A DNA stretch of 41,251 nucleotides from Tissierellia bacterium (lineage in GTDB: Bacteria > Bacillota > Clostridia > Tissierellales > Peptoniphilaceae), in assembly GCA_030528125.1 (NCBI GenBank), contig JAUMZM010000011.1:1-41251 (forward strand). The letters run 5' to 3'. Shown here piece after piece: positions 1-7,765 of the stretch (positions within the stretch are counted from its first letter, which is position 1; every line of letters begins with the position of its first letter). Position numbers and translations under genes: made by a program. The notes under the pieces were generated by a model. The model ran no database searches, was not told the DNA's origin, and worked only from the letters and a program-made list of their open reading frames with translations.

Positions 1-3
1 TAA

Positions 4-53
4 TTAAAAAGCAGGTAGGTTTTGTATTTTCTACCTGCTTTGTCTACAGTCTG
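4..53 (-). repeat. Terminal 50-bp repeat, left copy
   Basis: These 50 bases recur exactly, in inverted orientation, at 41202-41251. The repeat holds an 11-bp stem (8-18 with 31-41) with a 12-base loop, then a linker that reads CAGACTGTAGACAAA on the minus strand. Beyond the linker the two copies diverge abruptly into two different hairpins. This looks like a dispersed intergenic element at which the assembly broke; that last step is inference. Confidence 0.85.
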
Positions 54-74
54 GAGCTATGTATATCATAGCTC
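4..74 (-). terminator. Two-hairpin terminator after the FMN reductase gene
   Basis: Read on the minus strand, the first hairpin has 8-bp arms GAGCTATG/CATAGCTC (54-61 and 67-74), but no U-tract follows: the linker CAGACTGTAGACAAA starts at once. The second hairpin (8-41) is followed by a run of five T and so forms a complete intrinsic terminator. It lies 15 bases after the stop codon of the upstream gene. Confidence 0.7.
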
Positions 75-88
75 TTGGATTAATTATA

Positions 89-631
89 TTATTTATTTGC
101 ATTTACCATTTCAGCATGTGCTATAAATGCATCTACTGCTGATTTTAAGAAATCTTTTGTTCCATCATTTAATTTTCCATCTTCGTATAAGTCTTGAACC
201 TTTGAAAGATAAACTTCAGGTTGTTTCATATCAATGATATCTACATAATTAAATGTATTTCTTAAAGCATGGTTTCCTGCCATTCCTCCAAATCCACCAA
301 TTGATGCACTAAATACTGATGCAGGTTTCTTTGCCCATAGATTTCCTTTTGGATTTGTTGATCCAATATCTATTGCATTTTTAATTGCTGGAGCATAAGA
401 TCTGTTATATTCTGGTGTAAAGAACATGAATGCATCTTTATCAGCAATTGCTTCTCTTAATTTTGTATATTCTTCATCTTTTCCATCAAGATCTTGGTTA
501 TAGAATCCAACATTTGAAATATCTATAAATTCTGCTTCTGCTTTACCTTCTAATAACTCTTTTACTTCAAGTGCTATTTTCTTATTCCAAGATTCTTTTC
601 TAAGTGAACCTACGATTAATCCTATTTTCAT
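89..631 (-). CDS. NAD(P)H-dependent FMN reductase family protein
   Basis: The 180-residue product is a flavodoxin-like NAD(P)H:FMN/quinone reductase of the NADPH_dep_FMN_red family. The N-terminal phosphate-binding loop reads GLIVGSLRKES, and the family motif FFTPEYNRSYAPAIKNAID lies near residue 70-90. A glycine-rich SIGGFGGMAG follows near residue 110. Length is normal for the family and no signal peptide is seen, so the protein should be cytosolic. Such enzymes reduce FMN, quinones or azo compounds; the physiological substrate cannot be told here. The gene stands alone, with its own promoter and a strong terminator. The ATG is preceded by GGAGG. Confidence 0.9.
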   Translation of the reverse strand: MKIGLIVGSLRKESWNKKIALEVKELLEGKAEAEFIDISNVGFYNQDLDGKDEEYTKLREAIADKDAFMFFTPEYNRSYAPAIKNAIDIGSTNPKGNLWAKKPASVFSASIGGFGGMAGNHALRNTFNYVDIIDMKQPEVYLSKVQDLYEDGKLNDGTKDFLKSAVDAFIAHAEMVNANK

Positions 632-670
632 ATTACCTCCATATATAATTAATTTATTTCTTAGTTTAAT

Positions 671-721
671 TAGTTCGGTTTCTAACTATATTTATTATAC
701 CCATATTTTATAATTCATCAA
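671..721 (-). promoter_or_regulatory. Promoter and possible operator of the FMN reductase gene
   Basis: The minus strand shows TTGATG (716-721), a 16-base spacer and TATAAT (694-699). An interrupted inverted repeat TAGTT-N8-AACTA (671-688) lies where transcription should start, a usual place for a repressor such as MarR or HxlR to bind. The regulator is not in the window. The promoter is a good match; the operator is tentative. Confidence 0.6.
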
Positions 722-737
722 ACAAGTAGAAGGTTTT

Positions 738-1367
738 TTAATATTCTTTGTTCTTCAATATCTTTATACTAGAAAATATTGATATTGCCAATAATATAAT
801 ACCTATAGCTATAATTAATATTATTAATGTATTTATGGATTGTGAATTTATTAATTGTATTAGTTTTTCTTGAAATGCTTCATTATGGGATACGAAGCTT
901 GATAATCCAAATATGCAAAAATAAAATATAACTAATACAACTCTTGCCTTTTCTTCTCCATATTTTAATAGAAAAGAAAGATTAACTGTACTTAATAACA
1001 TACAAAGAATTATAGTAATTGCACAAGAAAATAAAATAATATTTATTTGAAATTTATTGCTATATTTTAGCATAAGAAATGTAGCAATGGCTCCTACAAT
1101 CCCATATATAAATGGAAAGAATAATTTGCTTAATACATAATCACTCTTTTTTATTGGAGTTGAAAATATAAACTCTTCAAATTTTGAATTTGCATCATAA
1201 CCATAAGAAATTGATACAAATATAAAGGGAATCACAATAAATAGCATAGGGACCATAAAATATCCATCTTCTTGTATTGCAAATATTAATATAGCAACAG
1301 TCATTATGGTAACTAATAGTATGGATTTTTTCATTGTAAATATATCTTTTTTTATTAAGCCTCTCAT
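738..1367 (-). CDS. ABC-2 type permease subunit of a YtrA-linked exporter
   Basis: The product has 209 residues with about six hydrophobic segments (roughly 14-32, 38-55, 85-100, 107-128, 140-160 and 180-200) and the charged loop FIFSTPIKKSDYVLSK between segments 2 and 3. This loop is typical of ABC-2 family permeases that accompany YtrA regulators. Its ATG overlaps the stop of the ATPase gene (ATGA), so the two are translationally coupled and should form one transporter in the cell membrane. The transported compound is not known. Related systems respond to cell-wall antibiotics, but nothing in this sequence fixes that role. Confidence 0.8.
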   Translation of the reverse strand: MRGLIKKDIFTMKKSILLVTIMTVAILIFAIQEDGYFMVPMLFIVIPFIFVSISYGYDANSKFEEFIFSTPIKKSDYVLSKLFFPFIYGIVGAIATFLMLKYSNKFQINIILFSCAITIILCMLLSTVNLSFLLKYGEEKARVVLVIFYFCIFGLSSFVSHNEAFQEKLIQLINSQSINTLIILIIAIGIILLAISIFSSIKILKNKEY

Positions 1368-2212
1368 TTTTTATCTCCTTTTAGAAAATAAATCATAATA
1401 TCTTCAATAGATGGTTTTTGAAAATTTATTTCATTTGCAATATCATCTTTTTTCACAAATGCTTCATTTCCAAAAGCATGCTTTCTTATTCCTATTACAG
1501 AAGATGGATTAAGTTTTTCTAAGTCTTCATCAGATAATGAGCATATCCCATATTTATCTTTTAGCTCATCTTTCTCTTCAAAAAACAATATCTTTCCATC
1601 ATCGATAAATGCAATATAATCTGCTATTTTCTCAAGATCCGAGAGTATATGAGATGATATCAAAACAGTGTTTTCTTCTTCTTGCATAAATTCCAATATT
1701 ATATCTAGGATTTCTTCTCTTACTATAGGATCTAGTCCACTTGTTGCTTCATCAAGTATTAGAAGATTTGCTTTGTGAGATAGAGCAATTGCTATTGATA
1801 ACTTCATTCTCATTCCTCTTGAATAGTTTTTGATAATAGTATCATTAGAAAGATTAAACTTATTTACATATTTCATAAATAAATTTTCATCCCACTTTGT
1901 GTATATATCTTTTAAAAAACTATTTATATCATTTATTTTTAATTCTTCTGGAAGGAATAGATCATCAAATACAACACCTATTTTGTCTTTTATCTTATAA
2001 TTATTCTCTATATCTTCTCCTAATACTCTTATTTTCCCATTATCAGTTTTTAATAAATTAAGTATTAGTTTTATAGTTGTACTTTTCCCAGCACCATTTC
2101 TCCCAATATATCCTACAATTGAACCTTTGGGAATCTTAAGATTTATAGGTCCTAGAGAAAATTTATCGAATTTCTTTTCTAAGTTTTCTACTTCAATAGC
2201 ATAATTATTCAT
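1364..2212 (-). CDS. ABC transporter ATP-binding protein (YtrB/EcsA-like)
   Basis: The ATPase has a Walker A GRNGAGKST near residue 40, Walker B LLILDEAT and a relaxed signature YSRGMRMKLS, as is common in ABC-2 exporters. The H-loop is in LISSHILSDL. The start chosen here is the ATG at 2212 (MNNYAIEVENL), giving 282 residues, because GGAGAGG lies just upstream of it. An in-frame TTG five codons earlier would bury that site. The start codon overlaps the TAA of the regulator gene, so regulator, ATPase and permease form one operon. The long C-terminal tail after the ATPase core is a usual feature of this subgroup. Confidence 0.88.
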   Translation of the reverse strand: MNNYAIEVENLEKKFDKFSLGPINLKIPKGSIVGYIGRNGAGKSTTIKLILNLLKTDNGKIRVLGEDIENNYKIKDKIGVVFDDLFLPEELKINDINSFLKDIYTKWDENLFMKYVNKFNLSNDTIIKNYSRGMRMKLSIAIALSHKANLLILDEATSGLDPIVREEILDIILEFMQEEENTVLISSHILSDLEKIADYIAFIDDGKILFFEEKDELKDKYGICSLSDEDLEKLNPSSVIGIRKHAFGNEAFVKKDDIANEINFQKPSIEDIMIYFLKGDKK

Positions 2213-2585
2213 AATTTTCCTCTCCAATATTTTTCATCATTTGTATTAATTCATCTATGGATATATCTGTTATTTCAGATAATTCTTTAAGCTCTGTGAT
2301 TTTTTCTTCAATCTTTTTGAGATATTCTTCTCTTATCAATTCCTTGTTTTGACTTGAAACAAAATTGCCCTTTCCTTGAACAGAATTGATAAAGCCATCT
2401 AATTGTAGCTCATCAAATGCTCTTTTAGTTGTAATCATGCTAATCCTAAGTTCTTTTGCCAAAAATCTTATAGACGGAAGCTTGTCTCCAGGCTTTAATT
2501 TACCTGATATGATCTGAGCTTTTATCTGATTTTTGATTTGAAGATAGATAGGATCATCACTAGAGTTATTAATTTGAATATTCAT
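2205..2585 (-). CDS. GntR-family transcriptional regulator, YtrA subfamily
   Basis: This 126-residue protein has an N-terminal winged helix-turn-helix (about residues 10-75, with PIYLQIKNQIKAQI, KLPSIRFLAKEL and TTKRAFDELQ) and only a short helical tail instead of a large ligand domain. That build is typical of YtrA regulators, which repress their own ABC-exporter operon. It is the first gene of that operon. Two identical palindromes flank its -10 box, which supports autoregulation. The inducing compound is unknown. Confidence 0.88.
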   Translation of the reverse strand: MNIQINNSSDDPIYLQIKNQIKAQIISGKLKPGDKLPSIRFLAKELRISMITTKRAFDELQLDGFINSVQGKGNFVSSQNKELIREEYLKKIEEKITELKELSEITDISIDELIQMMKNIGEENYE

Positions 2586-2607
2586 ATAAATCCCCTTACT
2601 GTTTAGT

Positions 2608-2654
2608 CAGTTATAACTGTTATTATTATAGTATAATAGTTATAACTTTATCAA
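2608..2654 (-). promoter_or_regulatory. Promoter of the ytrA-like operon with two operator palindromes
   Basis: The minus strand has TTGATA (2649-2654), an 18-base spacer and TATAAT (2625-2630). The palindrome AGTTATAACT occurs twice, at 2638-2647 in the spacer and at 2609-2618 just downstream of the -10 box; the latter extends to CAGTTATAACTG. Centres are 29 bp apart. Two identical dyads around the core promoter of a GntR operon are the expected form of an autoregulatory operator pair. Confidence 0.75.
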
Positions 2655-2655
2655 C

Positions 2656-2679
2656 AAAAAATCCAATCTTTCGATTGGA
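2656..2679 (-). terminator. Intrinsic terminator after the NimA-like gene
   Basis: The 7-bp stem TCCAATC/GATTGGA with a four-base loop (2662-2679) is followed on the minus strand by six T. It lies about 30 bases after the stop at 2708 and separates this gene from the ytrA-like promoter. Confidence 0.85.
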
Positions 2680-2707
2680 CTCTTATTTTTCTATATCTTA
2701 TTAAATT

Positions 2708-3184
2708 TTAGGATTCATTTACTAACTTTCCTGTCATATAATCTATTGAAAGTTCTAATATTTGAACTACATCTATAAGTTTTTTAATGTCATTTTCAAC
2801 ATATTCTACACTTGGACTATATTTCATCCCAATACTTCTTGCTATATCAATCTTTTTATTAACATCATCTACAAATTCTATCTTTCCAAATATTATAACG
2901 CTTGTTATATTTAAAGCCCAGTCATTTTCTTTCTTAAATCCCTTATCATATACGCAGAAAGAAACTTTGTTGTTTTCCTTTAAAGAATCCATCTTATGTC
3001 CTTTCTTTGCACAATGAAAATAGATTTTATCTACTTTCTCGTCATAGAAATAATCCATTGGAAATCCATAAGGATACCCATCCATTCCGTATACAGATAA
3101 AACTCCTCTAGGCTCGTTTTTTAAAATCTCTATGCATTTTTCTCTAGAAACTTCTTGATTAACTCTTCTTAACTTTCTAAACAT
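2708..3184 (-). CDS. Pyridoxamine 5'-phosphate oxidase-fold FMN-binding protein (NimA-like)
   Basis: The 158-residue product has the split-barrel flavin-binding pattern: RGVLSVYGMDGYPYGFPMDY near residue 30, IYFHCAKKGHKMDSLK near 60 and VSFCVYDKG near 80. This matches the NimA-like branch of the pyridoxamine oxidase superfamily, whose members bind FMN or heme and often have no known substrate; a few act on nitroimidazoles. I chose the ATG at 3184 because GAGG lies a suitable distance upstream; a GTG two codons earlier is also open. The gene is monocistronic with a clear terminator. Nitroimidazole resistance should not be inferred from fold alone. Confidence 0.82.
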   Translation of the reverse strand: MFRKLRRVNQEVSREKCIEILKNEPRGVLSVYGMDGYPYGFPMDYFYDEKVDKIYFHCAKKGHKMDSLKENNKVSFCVYDKGFKKENDWALNITSVIIFGKIEFVDDVNKKIDIARSIGMKYSPSVEYVENDIKKLIDVVQILELSIDYMTGKLVNES

Positions 3185-3250
3185 ATACACCTCAATTAAT
3201 TCTTATAACTATCTATAATTATTATATTATAAAATTAATTAAAGTCATAA

Positions 3251-4621
3251 TTATATAAGCTTATCTTCTACATAAGAAATTTGTCTTTTGACTTCAGCCT
3301 TTGCTGGTCCTCCCAATGATTTTCTAGATTCTACTGTTTTTTTCAAATTTATAAAATCATATATATCTTCGTTAAATTTATCTGATTCTTCTTTGTAATA
3401 TTCTAATTTTAAATCAGATAGACTAACTTCCATATCCATAGCCTTTTTTACAAGATGAGCTGATATATGATGTGCATTTCTAAACGCTACGCCTTTTTTT
3501 ACAAGATAATCTGCGACATCTGTTGCATTTAGATAACCATCTTCGCAAGATTTTAGCATCATAGATTTATTTATCTTTATTGTATCTAGCATTCCAGTCA
3601 TTACTTTTAGGGAAATTTCTATATTATCTATACTATTAAATATGCTTTCTTTATCTTCTTGCATATCCTTAGAATATGAAAGCCCCAAGGCTTTCATCAT
3701 TATAAATGATTGATTCATATTTCCTATAATTCTTGCAGATTTGGATCTTATAAGCTCTGCCATATCTGGATTTTTCTTTTGTGGCATTATTGAAGATCCA
3801 GTTGAGAATCTATCATCTATTTCTACAAATCTAAAAGCTTGTGATGACCATATTACAATTTCTTCAGAAAGTCTTGATAGATGAATTGAGATTATAGAAA
3901 TTATTGATTGAAGTTCCATTACATAATCTCTATCACTTACTGCATCCATAGAATTTTGCATAATTGAATCAAATTCAAGTATTTCTTTTGTAAATTCTCT
4001 ATCTATATTATAAGTTGTTCCAGCTAATGCACATGCTCCTAAAGGAAGAGAATTCAATCTTTTCTTATAATCTTTGATTCTTTCGATATCTCTTAGTCCC
4101 ATCATTGCATATGCCATTATATGATGTGCAAATGTCACAGCTTGTGCTTTTTGCAAATGAGTAAATCCTGGCATTATTGTATCTAGATTTTCGTTTGCTA
4201 ACTTTAATATTACTTTGATGTATTCTTCAAGCAATTTTTTGATATTTTCTATTTCATCTCTTAAATACAATCTCAAATCCGTTGTAACTTGATCATTTCT
4301 GGATCTTGCAGTATGAAGTTTTTTCCCAATATCTCCAATCTCTTTTACAAGTTCACCTTCAATAAATGTATGAATGTCTTCACTTTCTAAGTTAATTGTA
4401 ATTTTGCCTTTTTTTAATTTATCTTCTAAGATTTCTAATCCTGATATTATCTTATCTGTTTCAAAATCTTTAATGATCTTAGTTTTTCCCAACATTTTTG
4501 CATGTGCAATAGATGCCTTTATATCATAAAAAACTAATCTTTTATCAACATCTATAGATGAGTTAAATTTTTCTGCTGATTTATCAAGTTCACCAGAAAG
4601 CATTCCACTCCATAGTTTCAT
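3251..4621 (-). CDS. argH: Argininosuccinate lyase
   Basis: The 456-residue protein has normal length and the fumarase/aspartase-superfamily signature GSSIMPQKKNPD near residue 280. The N-terminal KLWSGMLSGELDKSAEKFN and the motif HTARSRNDQVTTDLRLYL are classic ArgH sequences. It cleaves argininosuccinate to arginine and fumarate in the cytosol. The ATG overlaps the argG stop codon (TAATG), so the two last steps of arginine synthesis are coupled and share the T-box leader. No other arg gene is in the window, so citrulline must come from genes elsewhere or from uptake. No strong GC-rich terminator follows the gene. Confidence 0.97.
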   Translation of the reverse strand: MKLWSGMLSGELDKSAEKFNSSIDVDKRLVFYDIKASIAHAKMLGKTKIIKDFETDKIISGLEILEDKLKKGKITINLESEDIHTFIEGELVKEIGDIGKKLHTARSRNDQVTTDLRLYLRDEIENIKKLLEEYIKVILKLANENLDTIMPGFTHLQKAQAVTFAHHIMAYAMMGLRDIERIKDYKKRLNSLPLGACALAGTTYNIDREFTKEILEFDSIMQNSMDAVSDRDYVMELQSIISIISIHLSRLSEEIVIWSSQAFRFVEIDDRFSTGSSIMPQKKNPDMAELIRSKSARIIGNMNQSFIMMKALGLSYSKDMQEDKESIFNSIDNIEISLKVMTGMLDTIKINKSMMLKSCEDGYLNATDVADYLVKKGVAFRNAHHISAHLVKKAMDMEVSLSDLKLEYYKEESDKFNEDIYDFINLKKTVESRKSLGGPAKAEVKRQISYVEDKLI

Positions 4622-5853
4622 TAATTATCCCCTTTTATAACTTTAGAATAAATTTTGGTGCTTAGTCCAAATAAATTTATAAATCCTGTTGCATCTGAAT
4701 GATCATATACGTCATCTTCTTCAAATGTAGCATATTGTTCAATGTATAAAGATTTGTCGGCCTTTATTCCATAAGGCTGCATAGATCCTTTATATAATTT
4801 TACTTTTACAGTTCCTGTAACATTTTCTTGTGTTTTATCTATAAACTTATCCATTGCTTCTTTTAATGGATTCATCCATTTTCCAGCATATACAAGTTTG
4901 GCATAATCTATTGCCATTTTTTGTTTATATTCTAATACGTCTGGATGTATTGTTACAGATTCTAATTTTTCATGTGCAAAATAAAGTACAGATGCAGCTG
5001 GGTTTTCATATACTCCCCTTGATTTCATTCCAACCATTCTGCTTTCTACAATATCATCTATACCTATTGCATGTTTTCCTGCAATATCATTAAGTTTTTC
5101 TACAATGCTTGCCCCATCTAGTTTTTCTCCATTTAATGATATAGGAACTCCTTTATTAAATCCTATCTCAACTATCTCACTTTCATCTTTTGCTTTCTCG
5201 TAAGGGGTAACCCATTTGAGTACTTTTTCTAAATTAGCAGGATTTTCTGGATTTTCAAGATCTAATCCTTCATGAGATAAATGCCATATATTTTCATCCA
5301 TTGAATAATCATCATCTTTCTCATTGCTTAGTTCTATTCCATGATCTTTTGCGTATTTTTCTTCTTCACTTCTTCCTTTTATATCCCAAAATCTCCATGG
5401 AGCTAATACTTTTATATCTGGATCAAGACTCATTATTGAAAGTTCAAAACGTATCTGATCATTTCCTTTACCTGTACATCCATGAACTATTACATCTGCA
5501 TTTTCTTTCTTACAAATATCAACTAGAGCTTTCGCAATAAGAGGTCTTGCAATTGCAGTTCCCAATAAATATACATTCTCATATTTTGCATCTGCTTTTA
5601 ATATCTTAAATGCATAATCTTCTATGAATTCTTTTTTCATTTCAACATTATAAAACTTACTTGCTCCTGATGCTAAAGCCTTTTTTGAAAGAGCTTCTGG
5701 ATCTTTTACTTGTCCCAAATCACCGGATACACAAATTATTTCTTTTGCACCGTTTTCTTTTAACCAGCTTACTATAACAGAAGTATCCAACCCTCCAGAA
5801 TAAGCAAGAACGACTTTGTTCGCATTTTTCAAAATTTCATATTCCTTTTTCAT
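4621..5853 (-). CDS. argG: Argininosuccinate synthase
   Basis: This 410-residue enzyme joins citrulline and aspartate with ATP to give argininosuccinate. The N-terminal pyrophosphatase loop reads VVLAYSGGLDTSVIVSWL, and the conserved GCTGKGNDQIRFE lies near residue 125. Length is normal. The gene is first in the argGH pair, 35 bases after the terminator stem of the T-box leader, with AGGAG before its ATG. Expression should depend on antitermination by uncharged tRNA. Confidence 0.97.
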   Translation of the reverse strand: MKKEYEILKNANKVVLAYSGGLDTSVIVSWLKENGAKEIICVSGDLGQVKDPEALSKKALASGASKFYNVEMKKEFIEDYAFKILKADAKYENVYLLGTAIARPLIAKALVDICKKENADVIVHGCTGKGNDQIRFELSIMSLDPDIKVLAPWRFWDIKGRSEEEKYAKDHGIELSNEKDDDYSMDENIWHLSHEGLDLENPENPANLEKVLKWVTPYEKAKDESEIVEIGFNKGVPISLNGEKLDGASIVEKLNDIAGKHAIGIDDIVESRMVGMKSRGVYENPAASVLYFAHEKLESVTIHPDVLEYKQKMAIDYAKLVYAGKWMNPLKEAMDKFIDKTQENVTGTVKVKLYKGSMQPYGIKADKSLYIEQYATFEEDDVYDHSDATGFINLFGLSTKIYSKVIKGDN

Positions 5854-5887
5854 AATTTTCTCCTTTCATTTTTTTAATTTTTCTAAT

Positions 5888-6153
5888 AAAAAAAGAGCCT
5901 CGTCCATAGGACGAAAGCTCGTGATACCACCTATATTCACTTGTTTCTCACAAAACAAGCCTCTTCAAGTACTAACATACTCTAACTCTGTAACGGGAGT
6001 TCCCGTATAAGTCTCCTTTGATCGACCTATAAGCTCCAAGGTTCTTTTCTTAATCCTTCTACTTATCCTCTCACACCTACTAGGACTCGCTTTAAGCTTC
6101 CAGATAATACTCTTCTTGTCTTAGCCTTTATCTCTGTCTTCAATACTTTATTA
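5888..6153 (-). promoter_or_regulatory. T-box leader of argGH, probably tRNA-Arg responsive
   Basis: On the minus strand the T-box core AGGTGGTATCACGAG (5918-5932) precedes a terminator hairpin (5895-5920) with arms GAGCTTTCGTCC/GGACGAGGCTC and seven T (5888-5894). The T-box core overlaps the 5' arm, as needed for the antiterminator switch. Stem I shows a helix TTATC (6103-6107) with GATAA (6063-6067), a GAGTA loop-E-like strand beside it and GTAGAAGG on the other side. I read AGA (6058-6060) followed by A as the specifier, an arginine codon that fits argGH. The specifier assignment was made by eye. Confidence 0.9.
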
Positions 6154-6160
6154 TGCTAGT

Positions 6161-6189
6161 AATATACAATAAGTTTTTTGTATTGTCAA
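6161..6189 (-). promoter_or_regulatory. Promoter of the argGH T-box leader
   Basis: The minus strand carries a perfect TTGACA (6184-6189), a 17-base spacer and TATATT (6161-6166). The start would fall near 6153, giving a leader of about 300 bases before argG. The -35 box lies just after the thiW stop codon. Confidence 0.8.
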
Positions 6190-6195
6190 ATATTT

Positions 6196-6690
6196 CTAGG
6201 AATTTAATTTTGTTTTAAACTTATTAACTAAATTTCTACTTTCTAAAGCTTTTAAAAATATAACAGCTATTAGAGATCCTATTATTGTTGCAGCTATAAA
6301 TGATGGTGTGTAATAAAATAAAGAAACTCTACCATCTCCTGCTATAAATTTCATAACAGGATAAGATATCATAGAACCGATGATTCCTGTACCTATAACC
6401 TCTCCTAGTGCAGCCATATAGAATTTATGAGTTTTTTTATAAAAATACGCCGATAAATAAGCTCCAAAGATCGCCCCTGTTATAGCAAGTGGTGGGACTC
6501 CCATCGTAAACATTCTTATAATTCCAATAAGAAGTGCAACTGTAAAATTTTCTACTGGAAATAGAAACACCGCTCCTATTACATTTATAACATGCTGCAT
6601 AGGTGCAAATCCAACAACTCTAAAAATCGGTGAAATAACAACTCCAATAGCAATAAGTATTGCTTTAAAAACCATTCTTTTTGTTTTCAT
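6196..6690 (-). CDS. thiW: ThiW, S component of an ECF thiamine-precursor transporter
   Basis: The 164-residue hydrophobic protein has about five membrane segments and the ThiW features SPIFRVVGFAPMQHVINVIG near residue 20 and GIIRMFTMGVPPLAITGAIF near 55. ThiW is thought to bind thiazole or a related precursor and to work with the shared ECF module (EcfA, EcfA', EcfT), which is not in this window. A TPP riboswitch upstream supports the vitamin role. The gene is alone on its transcript. No Shine-Dalgarno sequence is visible in the 20 bases before the ATG, which is unusual beside its neighbours. Confidence 0.88.
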   Translation of the reverse strand: MKTKRMVFKAILIAIGVVISPIFRVVGFAPMQHVINVIGAVFLFPVENFTVALLIGIIRMFTMGVPPLAITGAIFGAYLSAYFYKKTHKFYMAALGEVIGTGIIGSMISYPVMKFIAGDGRVSLFYYTPSFIAATIIGSLIAVIFLKALESRNLVNKFKTKLNS

Positions 6691-6724
6691 AATAATTGAA
6701 AATTCGACAAATATAAACTAAAAA

Positions 6725-6804
6725 TCCTAAGTCCTTACGTTGGCATTATCCAAATCAAGTCCAGGGTCGAAGTCGAACTTCCTCTCAGCCTCAGCTCCCC
6801 TCTA
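6725..6804 (-). promoter_or_regulatory. TPP riboswitch (THI element) of thiW
   Basis: The minus strand shows the conserved TPP aptamer parts in order: GGGGAGCTGAGGCTGAGAGG, a small P3 hairpin GAAG-TTCGA-CTTC, GACCC, then TTGATTTGGATAATGCCA followed by ACGTAAGGA. No clear terminator stem follows. The aptamer ends about 35 bases before the thiW ATG, so control of translation or a weak alternative pairing is more likely than classic termination. The leader sequence GTCGAA (6703-6708) is complementary to the P3 loop region. Confidence 0.95.
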
Positions 6805-6821
6805 TATATTTTTATATTTAT

Positions 6822-6851
6822 ATTGTATTATAAGGAAAATAGCCTTGTCAA
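6822..6851 (-). promoter_or_regulatory. Promoter of the TPP riboswitch-thiW transcript
   Basis: The minus strand has TTGACA (6846-6851), an 18-base spacer and TACAAT (6822-6827), about 18 bases before the aptamer begins. The 60 bases between this promoter and the end of the upstream ROK gene contain no evident terminator. Confidence 0.65.
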
Positions 6852-6910
6852 TTATATTAGAAATTTAAAGGATAAGTAATATAATAGCTTTTGTTTTAAA
6901 TAATTAAATA

Positions 6911-7765
6911 TTACTTTTCTAACTTATTAGCTAAAACGAATCCACCAATTATTCCAGAATTATTAGAAAGCTTTGGTTTTACTATATAACTATCTACATC
7001 ATCTATATCGAAATAATCAGTCTTAAGCTTTACAAAATGCTTTCTTATCTTTTCTATAACTCCATCTTTATTTATAACTCCTCCTCCAAGAACTATTACT
7101 TCTGGTCTTAAAATTAGAGTATATGTTATAAGAGCTTTTGCGATGTATTTTGATACCAAATCAAATACTTTGTCATCTTTATCAAGATCCTCGCCCTTTT
7201 TATTAGTTCTTTTTTCAATAGAAGGTCCATTAGAAAGTCCTTCTAGACAATTTTCGTGGAAAGCACAATTTGACTTTACATCATCACCTTCTTCTCTTGT
7301 AACTTCTATATGTCCCATTTCTGGATGAGTTACTCCTTGAAGAATTTCTCCATTATAGATCATTCCTCCACCAATTCCTGTTCCTATGGTAAGATATAAT
7401 AAGCTTTTCTTGCCTATTCCTGCTCCAAGTTCATATTCACCCATAGCAGCTTCATTTACATCAGTTGTAAAATACATTTTAGCATCTAAGTGTTTTTTCA
7501 AATTACCTAGAAAATCAAAGTTTTGCCATTTTAATTTTGGAGTTTTTAGGACATATCCATAAGTTTTTGAGTCTTTATCTACATCAATCGGTCCAAACAT
7601 TCCTATACCTATACTTGTCACATCTCTGTCCTTAAAAAACTCCTGGATTTCTTTTATATTATCTAGAGGATTTTTAGTATCAAATCTTTGTCTTTCTATT
7701 ATTTTATCTTCGTATCCAACTGCACAAATTATCTTTGTTCCACCTAATTCAATTGATCCTAGCAT
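6911..7765 (-). CDS. ROK-family sugar kinase, zinc-containing (fructokinase/GmuE-like)
   Basis: The 284-residue protein opens with the phosphate loop IELGGTKIICAVG. It has the catalytic Asp102 in TTDVNEAAMGE and LTIGTGIGGGMIYNGE near residue 125. The ROK zinc site is complete: His152 in MGHIEV, then Cys167, His170 and Cys173 in NCAFHENCLEG. This C-x2-H-x2-C form is that of the ScrK/GmuE fructokinase branch, which may also accept mannose. The start overlaps the stop of the GH84 gene, so it is the last gene of the ROK-GH84-ROK unit. I infer that it phosphorylates a sugar set free by the glycosidases, mannose being most likely. Confidence 0.88.
   Translation of the reverse strand: MLGSIELGGTKIICAVGYEDKIIERQRFDTKNPLDNIKEIQEFFKDRDVTSIGIGMFGPIDVDKDSKTYGYVLKTPKLKWQNFDFLGNLKKHLDAKMYFTTDVNEAAMGEYELGAGIGKKSLLYLTIGTGIGGGMIYNGEILQGVTHPEMGHIEVTREEGDDVKSNCAFHENCLEGLSNGPSIEKRTNKKGEDLDKDDKVFDLVSKYIAKALITYTLILRPEVIVLGGGVINKDGVIEKIRKHFVKLKTDYFDIDDVDSYIVKPKLSNNSGIIGGFVLANKLEK

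Noticed and set aside
2787..3017. Plus-strand open frame opposite the NimA-like gene
   Set aside because: It is a mirror frame of a conserved family member with no start signals.
2708..3184. Nitroimidazole resistance gene nim
   Set aside because: The fold fits, but this family is broad and the sequence gives no specific sign of nitroimidazole reduction.
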